64,000 nt of DNA, from positions 29,527-93,526 of the forward strand of contig NZ_DFUE01000015.1 in assembly GCF_002379585.1 (NCBI RefSeq), written 5' to 3'. A program made the position numbers and the translations under genes. The notes beneath the pieces were generated by a model. It was not told the DNA's origin. It was given only the letters and a program-made list of their open reading frames with translations, and did not search any database. Source of the stretch: Pseudomonas sp. UBA4194 (GTDB lineage: Bacteria > Pseudomonadota > Gammaproteobacteria > Pseudomonadales > Pseudomonadaceae). Of the stretch, positions 16,979 to 24,347 are shown one piece after another. Positions within the stretch are counted from its first letter, which is position 1, and the number at the start of each line of letters is the position of its first letter.

Positions 16979-17878
16979 TCAATGAATGATCCACTTGCTG
17001 AAATCACATGTCCGCTCGCCGATGTCCATCATATCGGTCATGAACTGGTCGCCTTCAATGCTCCGGTGAATCGCCTTGTAGGTCATCCGAGGCAGCGACG
17101 GCGTCACGTTCAGCTTGTGCAGCAGTTGCTTGTCGAGCAGATGCTCGAGGCAATGCAGCGGCAGGTAGGCCGTTGCCAGGCCGGCCACCGCCAGTCCTAT
17201 CTGTCCCAGCAGGTTATTGCAGGTGATGGACTTCTCGATATTCACGCCCTTGGCCTTGAACCACTGACCATAGGCAATCCCCATTCCCGACAGCGACCCT
17301 TGCAGGATCAACGTACGTTCGGCCAGCTGCTCCAGGCTCAGGTCAGGCGTGTCGCCGACCAAGGCGGGGGCGCACATCCAGGCGTTTTCCACGGTACCGA
17401 GATTATGGGAATTGAAGCGGTTGTCCTGAAAGATATCGGGAACGATGATCAGGTCGATCGAGTTGCTCGACAGGCGCTCGTACAGCGTTGTGCTCAGATC
17501 GATTTCCGGGATGATTTCCACCAGTGGGTAGCGCTCGCGGATGCCGGTGATCAGGTCTGGCAGCCAGGTCAGGGCGGTCAGTTCGGTCACTCCCAGACGC
17601 AGCTTGCGCTGCAGGTTTTCCGGGTGCTCGAGGCGCTGCAGAATGATATCGCGCTGATTAAGCAACCCCCCAGCCAGACCGACGACTTCCTCACCCAAAG
17701 GCGTGAGCTGTGCGCTGCGCCGGGTGCGGTCGAACAACGGTTGGCCATAGCGGTTTTCCAGTTCCTGGATGCGTTTGGAGATCGCCGACTGGGTAGTGTT
17801 GAGGTGATCGGCGGCCTCATCGAAGCTGCCCAGCCGTGCAACCCAGAACAGGGCTTCGATCTGTTTCATCGTGATCAT
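16979..17878 (-). CDS. LysR family transcriptional regulator
   Basis: A 299-residue regulator starting MITMKQIEALFWVARLGSFD, with the DNA-reading helix in NTTQSAISKRIQELE and an effector domain beyond residue 90. Starts at 17878 and 17869 (MKQIEAL) are both possible; neither has a clear Shine-Dalgarno site. The gene diverges from the aminotransferase-ABC-aldolase operon at 18004 across 125 bp, the classic arrangement for a LysR protein controlling its neighbour. It converges with the class II aldolase gene, so regulation of that operon is less likely. Confidence 0.87.
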   Translation of the reverse strand: MITMKQIEALFWVARLGSFDEAADHLNTTQSAISKRIQELENRYGQPLFDRTRRSAQLTPLGEEVVGLAGGLLNQRDIILQRLEHPENLQRKLRLGVTELTALTWLPDLITGIRERYPLVEIIPEIDLSTTLYERLSSNSIDLIIVPDIFQDNRFNSHNLGTVENAWMCAPALVGDTPDLSLEQLAERTLILQGSLSGMGIAYGQWFKAKGVNIEKSITCNNLLGQIGLAVAGLATAYLPLHCLEHLLDKQLLHKLNVTPSLPRMTYKAIHRSIEGDQFMTDMMDIGERTCDFSKWIIH

Positions 17879-18003
17879 GGGGAATCGACCATCCGTGTTT
17901 ACATGCCAAATTGCGATGAATAACTCTAACAAAAAATCGCTTTTTGCGAATTTTTTTCACCCGTAGTCTTGCGGTCAACACAGTCCAACTCAGGTCAACC
18001 ACG
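17879..18003. promoter_or_regulatory. Divergent LysR/aminotransferase promoter region
   Basis: This 125-bp region is markedly AT-richer than its surroundings. It holds two similar words, ATTGCGATGAATAAC near 17910 and TTTTGCGAATTTTTTTC near 17942, plus a small TCGC-TTTTT-GCGA dyad near 17938. These are candidates for LysR binding. No promoter hexamers can be assigned confidently. Confidence 0.45.
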
Positions 18004-19209
18004 ATGTCGTACCCGCTTTCGAAAAAACTGGATCGCTTTTCTCCCTCGGCCAGCGTGTCGGCCAAGGCACGTGTGGCCGAACTGGAAGCAGCGGGCAAGA
18101 CCATCCTGGATTTCTGCGTGGGCGAGCCAGACTTCGTCACCCCCACCCTGGTGATCGAGGCAGCGCGCCAGGCCGGCCTCAATGGCCAGACGCGGTACAC
18201 CGCAACCACCGGTACCGCTGCGCTGAAGGCTGCAGTGCGGCGCAAGTTCAAGGACGATAACGGTCTGGACTACGCTGCCGCCGAAGTCATGGTGGGATCG
18301 GGTGCCAAGCAGATCATCTACACCGCCTTCACCTGCTCGATCGATGATGGCGACGAAGTGATCATCCCCGCGCCGTATTGGGTGTCCTACCCCGACATCG
18401 TCAAGCTCAACGGTGGCGTGCCGGTGGTCATCCCGTGCCCCGATACTCAAGGGTTCAAGATCACCGCCGCACAGCTGGAGGCGGCTATCACTCCGCGCAC
18501 CAAATGGCTGGTGATCAACTCGCCGAACAACCCCAGTGGTGCCATCTACAACCAGGCAGAGATGCAGGCCCTGATGGACGTGCTGCTGCGCCATCCCCAG
18601 GTATGGCTGATGACCGACGAGATCTACGAGCACTTCAACTACAGCCAGATCGCCTTGCCTGCGCCAGCGGTGCTGGCCCCTGAGCTAAAAAGTCGTACGC
18701 TGGTGATCAACGGCGTCTCCAAGGCCTATGCCATGACCGGCTGGCGCATCGGCTACGCCGGCGGCCCGGTGAGCCTGATCAAGGCCATGGACAAGCTCAT
18801 GTCGCAAAGCATCGGTGGTGCTTGCTCCATCAGCCAGGCGGGCGCACTGGCGGCGCTCGAACAGGGCCAGTCGTTCGTCGACGAGGCCGCAGCGGTGTTC
18901 GCCTCGCGCCGGGATCTGATCATCGGCTTGCTCAATGAAGTGCCAGGGCTGACCTGCAACGCCATCGAAGGCGCCTTCTATGCCTATCCCAGCTGCGCCG
19001 GCCTGATTGGCAAGCGCACGCCACAGGGCCAGGTGCTGAACACCGACAGCGATGTGCGCGACTACCTGCTCGATGCCGCCAACGTGGCGGTGCTCGACGG
19101 TGCGGCGTACGGGCTTTCGCCGTACCTGCGGTTGTCGTTCGCAACCTCCAGCGAAACCATTACCGAGGGCTGCCGCCGCATGCGTGAGGCGTGCCAGTCA
19201 CTTACCTGA
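18004..19209 (+). CDS. Class I pyridoxal-phosphate aminotransferase (aspartate aminotransferase-like)
   Basis: A 401-residue fold-type I aminotransferase. The Schiff-base lysine is K240 in NGVSKAYAMTGWRIGY; the substrate-carboxylate region NSPNNPSGAIYN and the cofactor aspartate in LMTDEIYEHF are present. The start at 18004 (MSYPLSKKLDRF) fits the family; the frame upstream runs into the promoter region. It exchanges an amino group between an amino acid and a 2-oxo acid. It is the first gene of an operon with an amino-acid ABC importer and an RraA/HMG-aldolase relative, so it probably converts the imported amino acid to its 2-oxo acid. Confidence 0.88.
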   Translation: MSYPLSKKLDRFSPSASVSAKARVAELEAAGKTILDFCVGEPDFVTPTLVIEAARQAGLNGQTRYTATTGTAALKAAVRRKFKDDNGLDYAAAEVMVGSGAKQIIYTAFTCSIDDGDEVIIPAPYWVSYPDIVKLNGGVPVVIPCPDTQGFKITAAQLEAAITPRTKWLVINSPNNPSGAIYNQAEMQALMDVLLRHPQVWLMTDEIYEHFNYSQIALPAPAVLAPELKSRTLVINGVSKAYAMTGWRIGYAGGPVSLIKAMDKLMSQSIGGACSISQAGALAALEQGQSFVDEAAAVFASRRDLIIGLLNEVPGLTCNAIEGAFYAYPSCAGLIGKRTPQGQVLNTDSDVRDYLLDAANVAVLDGAAYGLSPYLRLSFATSSETITEGCRRMREACQSLT

Positions 19210-19291
19210 TTCGACCGGGCAATGCACCCGGCGAACGGCAACCCCCCATGATTCAGTTTTTACCTGCCCCTACTTTCAAGAGATTTCGACG

Positions 19292-20095
19292 ATGAAAAGG
19301 GCTTTGTTTGCGTTGTGCGGTTTGATGGCATCCGGTGTGGTGCTGGCCGATGGTTTGCAGGATATCAAGGACCGTGGCGCCTTGCGCTGCGCCACGCTCA
19401 CCGACAGTGTGCCGCTCGGTTACCAGGACCCGGCGACCCGCGAGATCGTGGGTCTGGATGTCGACCTGTGCAAGGCACTGGCCCAGCAGCTGGGGGTCAA
19501 GGTGGAACTGCAAGGGGTAGCGGTGAGTGCGCGTATCCCGACGTTGATTTCCGGTCGCGCCGATGTGGTGGCCGCGGCCCTGGGTTACACCAAGGCTCGC
19601 GCCGAGCAGATCGAGTTCTCTTCGGCCTACTACCAGGTGCCGATCAAGGTGCTGGTCAAGGGCGACAGCAACATCAAGACGTTCGATGACTTCACCGACA
19701 AGCGCATCAGCGCCATCAAGAGTTCCACCCCGGAACTGTACGCACGTCAGCAGATCACCCAGGCCAAGGTGGTGGGTTTCGAAGATGCGCCGTCCGCCTT
19801 TCTCGCGCTGCAACAAGGCAAGGTGCAAGGCATGGCCATGACCGAGCCTGCGGCCATCCGCTTCCACGTGCGCAGCGAGAACATGCATTTTCTTGATCAG
19901 GCTCTGCACTACGAGCCCAACTGCATCGGCATCAAGAAGGGCGAGCTGGCCCTGACAGCCGCCGTCGACAAGGCGCTGGCCGATATGGAAGCCAGTGGCG
20001 AGCTGCAAGCGTTGTGGGACAAATGGTACGGCGAAGGCAGCGAGTTCAAGTTGGCACGCGAGAAGAAGCTGACGCCTCTGACCGATTTCCAGTGA
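19292..20095 (+). CDS. Periplasmic amino-acid-type substrate-binding protein
   Basis: A 267-residue binding protein of the polar amino-acid class. The short Sec signal peptide MKRALFALCGLMASGVVLAD is cleaved near residue 19. Characteristic motifs follow: RCATLTDSVPLGYQDP, GLDVDLCKALAQQLG and LISGRADVVAAALGYT. The start at 19292 is set by the signal peptide; the frame runs open for 80 codons upstream within the aminotransferase gene. It feeds the two permeases encoded directly downstream. An arginine-aspartate pairing consistent with amino-acid recognition is plausible but not proven. Confidence 0.88.
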   Translation: MKRALFALCGLMASGVVLADGLQDIKDRGALRCATLTDSVPLGYQDPATREIVGLDVDLCKALAQQLGVKVELQGVAVSARIPTLISGRADVVAAALGYTKARAEQIEFSSAYYQVPIKVLVKGDSNIKTFDDFTDKRISAIKSSTPELYARQQITQAKVVGFEDAPSAFLALQQGKVQGMAMTEPAAIRFHVRSENMHFLDQALHYEPNCIGIKKGELALTAAVDKALADMEASGELQALWDKWYGEGSEFKLAREKKLTPLTDFQ

Positions 20096-20134
20096 CGCAC
20101 AGCAGGCCGCTGCGGCGGCCTGATTGAGGTACAC

Positions 20135-20836
20135 ATGTCCATTTTCAACGGCTTCGCGTCCCTGTTGCAGGGCGATTATCTGCACGCCTTCCTGGGCGGC
20201 ATGGCGCTGACCCTGGAGCTTTTCGTCATTTCGGCGGTACTGGCATTTCTGCTGGCGTGCGTGCTGATGGCGATTCGGCTGGTGCCGGGGCGTGCCACCG
20301 ATGTGCTGGTCAGCGCCTATGTGGAATACCACCGCAACGTGCCCAGTCTGGTGCAGCTGTTCGTCTGGTACTTCGGCGTGCCGCAACTGCTGCCTGCTTC
20401 CACGCAGAACCTGATCAACGACAACGGCGGCGAGGTGATCTTCGCAATCATTGCGCTCACCCTGAATGCGGCAGCCTATGTCAGCGAGGATTTGCGCAGC
20501 GGTTTTCGGTCGTTGCCCTCCGGTCAGACCGAAGCGTCACGGGCACTGGGTCTGGGCTACGTGCAGACCTTGCGCAAGGTGCTCATCCCGCAAGCGATCT
20601 GGGCTTCGGCCCCGTCGCTGGTCAACCAGACGCTGGGACTGTTCAAGACCACCGCGCTGGCGATGGCTATCGGTACCGCCGAATTGATGTACATCACTCG
20701 GCAGATCGAAGGTGAAACCTACATGACCTTCCAGACGTTCGCCGTGGCCAGCCTGTTCTACCTGCTGGGCTCGTGGGCAATCATGCTGTGCGGCTCGTTG
20801 CTGCAGCAGCGCAATCAATCGCGGATGGCGAGGTAG
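20135..20836 (+). CDS. Amino-acid ABC transporter permease
   Basis: A 233-residue HisMQ-type inner-membrane permease. Helices begin near residue 18 (FLGGMALTLELFVISAVLAF) and the ATPase-docking loop is EASRALGLGYVQTLRKVLIP. It pairs with the second permease encoded two bases after its stop. Together with the binding protein upstream and the ATPase downstream it forms a complete polar amino-acid importer. The length is typical for the family. Confidence 0.88.
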   Translation: MSIFNGFASLLQGDYLHAFLGGMALTLELFVISAVLAFLLACVLMAIRLVPGRATDVLVSAYVEYHRNVPSLVQLFVWYFGVPQLLPASTQNLINDNGGEVIFAIIALTLNAAAYVSEDLRSGFRSLPSGQTEASRALGLGYVQTLRKVLIPQAIWASAPSLVNQTLGLFKTTALAMAIGTAELMYITRQIEGETYMTFQTFAVASLFYLLGSWAIMLCGSLLQQRNQSRMAR

Positions 20837-20838
20837 GC

Positions 20839-21585
20839 ATGCTGGACATTCTCCACGATTACGGCCCGTTGCTGCTGATCGGGCAATACCCGCAGGGCCC
20901 GTTGGGCGGGCTGGCACTGACCATCATCCTGGCGCTGGTGAGCCTGATTGCCTCGTTCCCCATCGCCATCTGCATTGGCCTGGCGCGTACTTCGAGCATC
21001 GCTCCATTGCGCAATGCGGCGCTGGCCTACACCTATGTAGTGCGGGCCATTCCGCTGTTGCTGCTGATCTTCTGGACCTACTTCGTCATACCGCTGGTGA
21101 CGGGCTACAACATCTCCGGCACGGTGACCATGGTGGTGGCGTTGGTGGTGTACGAAGGCGCCTACCTGGGTGAAGTGGTGCGTGCCGGCATCAACGCCGT
21201 GCCCAAGGGGCAGGTGGAAGCGGCGCGAGCGATGGGCATGAGTTACAGCCAGTGCATGCGCAAGGTCGTGCTGCCTCAGGCGTTGTTCAACATGCTGCCC
21301 AGCATCCTCAATCAGTTCATCATGATCACCAAGAATACCTCCCTGGCCTATCTGATCGGGACCCAGGAAGTGACGTTCGCGGCGTATCAGATCAACAACC
21401 AGTTATTGACCCAACCCTTCCAGGTGTATGCCTTGCTGGCGGGTTTCTACTTCGTGCTGTGCTTTTCCCTCAGCCGTCTGGCCAATTGGCTGGAACGCTC
21501 GATCGAGCGCAAGCGTGCCGGGGTGGCCAGCCACAGGACCAACAGTGAAGCAGAGCAGCCTGTTCTGCTGGGGCAAGCGAAATGA
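20839..21585 (+). CDS. Amino-acid ABC transporter permease
   Basis: A 248-residue HisMQ-type permease partner. The start at 20839 (MLDILHDYGPLL) is chosen because it follows the upstream stop by two bases with AGG-rich sequence before it; a longer frame upstream overlaps the first permease. The EAA loop is EAARAMGMSYSQCMRKVVLP. The C-terminus ends in a polar tail of about 25 residues. The stop overlaps the ATPase start (ATGA), indicating coupled translation. Confidence 0.88.
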   Translation: MLDILHDYGPLLLIGQYPQGPLGGLALTIILALVSLIASFPIAICIGLARTSSIAPLRNAALAYTYVVRAIPLLLLIFWTYFVIPLVTGYNISGTVTMVVALVVYEGAYLGEVVRAGINAVPKGQVEAARAMGMSYSQCMRKVVLPQALFNMLPSILNQFIMITKNTSLAYLIGTQEVTFAAYQINNQLLTQPFQVYALLAGFYFVLCFSLSRLANWLERSIERKRAGVASHRTNSEAEQPVLLGQAK

Positions 21586-22310
21586 TCGAATTCAAAGACG
21601 TGAACAAGTGGTACGGCGACTACCGGGCGCTGCATGACATCAACGAGCATGTCAGTGCCGGTGAAGTGGTGGTGGTGTGCGGGCCTTCCGGGTCGGGCAA
21701 ATCGACCTTGATTCGTACCGTCAATCGCCTGGAAGAAATCCAGGCCGGTAACATCCGTATCTCCGGCGAAGAGGTGCATGGCTCGCGCAAGCACCTCAAC
21801 ACCTTGCGCAGCCGTGTGGGGTTCGTGTTCCAGCAGTTCAATCTGTTCCCCCACATGAGTGTGCTCGACAACGTGATGATCGGCCCGATGACCGTTCTGG
21901 GGCGTTCGAAGGCGGATGCGGCGAACAAGGGCCGTGAGCTGCTGGCCAAGGTCGGCCTGGCGCACAAGGCCGACGCCATGCCGCTGCAGCTTTCCGGCGG
22001 CCAGCAGCAGCGTGTGGCGATCGCGCGAGCGTTGGCCATGGAGCCGCCGGTGATGCTGTTCGACGAGCCCACCAGCGCCCTCGATCCGGAGATGGTTGGC
22101 GAGGTGCTGCAGGTGATGAAAGACCTGGCCGCCGAAGGCATGACCATGATCTGCGTGACCCATGAGATGGGCTTCGCCCGTGAAGTCGCCGACCGCATCT
22201 GGTTCATGGATGCCGGTCAGGTGCTTGAGCGGGCTGTGCCGGAGGTGTTCTTCACCACGCCCCAGCACCCGCGTGCGGCCAAGTTCATTGCCGACATCCG
22301 GGGGCACTGA
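21582..22310 (+). CDS. Amino-acid ABC transporter ATP-binding protein
   Basis: A 242-residue GlnQ/HisP-type ATPase with Walker A GPSGSGKS at 34-41, Q-loop VFQQFNLFPHM, signature LSGGQQQRVAIARAL and Walker B MLFDEPTSALDPE. It energises the two permeases at 20135-21585. The gene overlaps the preceding permease by four bases, and its stop abuts the GTG start of the broken amidohydrolase gene. All key ATPase residues are intact. Confidence 0.9.
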   Translation: MIEFKDVNKWYGDYRALHDINEHVSAGEVVVVCGPSGSGKSTLIRTVNRLEEIQAGNIRISGEEVHGSRKHLNTLRSRVGFVFQQFNLFPHMSVLDNVMIGPMTVLGRSKADAANKGRELLAKVGLAHKADAMPLQLSGGQQQRVAIARALAMEPPVMLFDEPTSALDPEMVGEVLQVMKDLAAEGMTMICVTHEMGFAREVADRIWFMDAGQVLERAVPEVFFTTPQHPRAAKFIADIRGH

Positions 22311-23398
22311 GTGATTCCGGTCGCTACTTCTGCCGGGTCACCGCACCTGACGGTTCGCCAGGAATGGCTGGCGCAGGTGCGCGAGCCCGCATTGGAGCCG
22401 GAGCTGGCCATCGTCGACGCGCATCACCATCTGTGGGACAGGCCCGCGGGACGCTACCTGATGGAAGATTACCTGGCCGATATCAATGCCAGTGGCCATG
22501 CCGTGGTTGCGTCGATCTATGCGCAATGTCGGACCATGTTCGACCTGAGTCGGCCGCCGGCCAGCCAAAGCGTCGGTGAAGTGGAATTCGCCAACGGTGT
22601 GGCGGCCTGCAGTGCCAGCGGTCAGTACGGTCATCCCAGGATCAACGCTGGCATTATTGCCGGTGCGGATCTTTGCCTGGCGCCGCAGTGGCGCCGGTGC
22701 TCGAGGAAATGCGTGAGCGGGCAGGCAACCGGCTGTGCGGTGTGCGCAACACCACGGCCTGGCACGCTGATGCCCGGGTGGTCTCCAATCCGTCACCGCC
22801 CCCGGCCGGCATCCTGAGCAGCGCCGAGTTTCGCCAAGGTGTTGCCGTGCTGCGGCAACACGATCTGACCCTCGACGTTTGGGGGTACCACACCCAGCTG
22901 CCTGAAGTCATCGCGCTGGCCCAGGCTTTTCCTGATCTTGCGATCGTGGTCGATCACATGGGCGGCCCGCTGGGTATCGGGCCTTACGCCGGGCAGCGAG
23001 AGCAGGTGTTCGAACACTGGTCGGCGCTGGTGGCTCAGCTGGCCAAGCTGCCCAACGTGCGAATGAAGCTCGGTGGTCTCGGCATGCGCGTGGCAGGCTT
23101 CGATTTGCACAAGCAGCCGTTACCGCCCACTTCAGCCCAATTGGCCGCGCTCTGGGCGCCCTATGTGATGCACTGCATCGAGGTTTTCGGGCCGCAGCGA
23201 TGCATGTTCGAGAGCAACTTTCCCGTGGACAAGGGGATGTATGGCTACGGGGTTCTGTGGAACGCCTTCAAAAGGATCACGCGGGAATTGAACTGCGCGC
23301 AAAGGACGGCGCTTTTCAGCGGTGTGGCGACGCAGACCTATGGTTTGGCGCTACAGACAACGGCTCCTGGCCCGATGGGACAGCCAGGTATCGGTTAA
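22311..23398 (+). pseudogene. Amidohydrolase (TIM-barrel metal-dependent hydrolase) interrupted by a 1-base frameshift
   Basis: The family N-terminus is encoded from a GTG at 22311, with the metal motif DAHHHLWDRP near residues 40-50, and runs in frame to about 22680. The C-terminal two thirds continue in a different frame from about 22680 to 23398 (PVLEEMRERAGNRLCGVRNT, VVDHMGGPLGIGPYA, FESNFPVDKGMYGYG). Adding one G in cctggcgccgcag at 22676-22688 restores one continuous reading, ADLCLGAAVAPVLE, giving about 362 residues. The intact enzyme would be a 2-pyrone-4,6-dicarboxylate lactonase-like hydrolase. The break may be a true mutation or a sequencing error at a G run; both halves still look conserved. 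Confidence 0.85.
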
Positions 23399-23550
23399 CC
23401 CTCACAACACGCGTTGCCGACTGACGGCGTCTGGTACCCAGGCGTTCAGGATTCGCTCGGCCCGATTTTGCCCTTGCTTGCGCGGTTTTCAGTTTCAAGG
23501 AACTTGCCGGCGGTGCTTCGTGGCGCCGGCCACATCAAAAGGTGAACAGC

Positions 23551-24225
23551 ATGTCCAACGGTTTCAGAGTTCTTCAACGCACCCGCCAGGTGTCCGCAGA
23601 GCTGGTGCAGCGCTACCGCGCGGTGCCAGTCGCGAATATCAGCGATTCAATGAGCCGCATGACGGCTGCTGGTGCCACCTTGCGGCCGATGCACCGCGGC
23701 GGTGTGCTCGCCGGCCCGGCGCTGACGGTCAAGTGCCGCCCCGGGGACAATCTGATGCTGCACTACGCCCTGGATATCGCCCAGCCGGGTGACGTGATCG
23801 TGGCGGATGCCGGTGGCGACCTGAGCAATGCGCTGATCGGCGAACTGATGTTGGCCTACGCCCAGAAGAAGCGTTTGGGGGGCATCATCATCAACGGCGC
23901 GATCCGCGATGCCGTAAGCATTCGCGGCAGCGACTTCCCGGTGTTCGCAGCGGGTATCACCCACCGGGGGCCTTACAAGGACGGGCCGGGCGAGATCAAC
24001 GTGCCGGTGGCCATAGCAGGGATGGTGATCGAACCGGGCGATCTGGTGATAGGCGATGATGACGGGGTGCTGTGCGTGCCCTTCGACCACGCCGAAGCGG
24101 TGTTCGAGAAGGCTGCGGCCAAGCTTGCGGCGGAGGCTCAGCAGTTGCTGGATATTGCCGAGGGGACTAATGATCGGGCGTGGGTCATCGATGCGTTGAA
24201 GGCCAAGGGGTGTTATTTCGGTTGA
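23551..24225 (+). CDS. RraA/HMG-aldolase family protein (4-hydroxy-4-methyl-2-oxoglutarate aldolase-like)
   Basis: A 224-residue protein of the RraA-like family, whose enzymatic members are divalent-metal aldolases cleaving 4-hydroxy-4-methyl- or 4-carboxy-4-hydroxy-2-oxo diacids to pyruvate and also decarboxylating oxaloacetate. The region DAGGDLSNALIGELM is followed by INGAIRD, with the arginine-aspartate pair R119-D120 used for substrate and metal binding. ATG at 23551 with AAGGTG upstream is preferred to GTG at 23542. It lies 152 bp after the broken amidohydrolase and is likely the last operon gene. True RraA (RNase E inhibitor) function is unlikely in this setting. Confidence 0.83.
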   Translation: MSNGFRVLQRTRQVSAELVQRYRAVPVANISDSMSRMTAAGATLRPMHRGGVLAGPALTVKCRPGDNLMLHYALDIAQPGDVIVADAGGDLSNALIGELMLAYAQKKRLGGIIINGAIRDAVSIRGSDFPVFAAGITHRGPYKDGPGEINVPVAIAGMVIEPGDLVIGDDDGVLCVPFDHAEAVFEKAAAKLAAEAQQLLDIAEGTNDRAWVIDALKAKGCYFG

Positions 24226-24260
24226 GGGGGGTTCTGGGGGGAGTGGGTTTTGGGGGGGAT

Positions 24261-24323
24261 GGTCCCCTCACCCCAGCCCTCTCCCTGAGGGAGAGGGGGC
24301 TAAGAGCGGACCGCGTACGGCGG
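24261..24323. repeat. GC-rich intergenic hairpin repeat, single copy
   Basis: The copy begins ggtcccctcaccccagccct and contains the CCCTCTCCC-TGA-GGGAGAGGG palindrome followed by gggctaagagcggaccgcg, matching the left arm of the composite element at 6931. It lies between the convergent 3' ends of the aldolase-family gene and the TonB-dependent receptor gene, an interval otherwise empty. Confidence 0.8.
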
Positions 24324-24347
24324 CCACCCCCCAGTTGCTAGTTGTTA

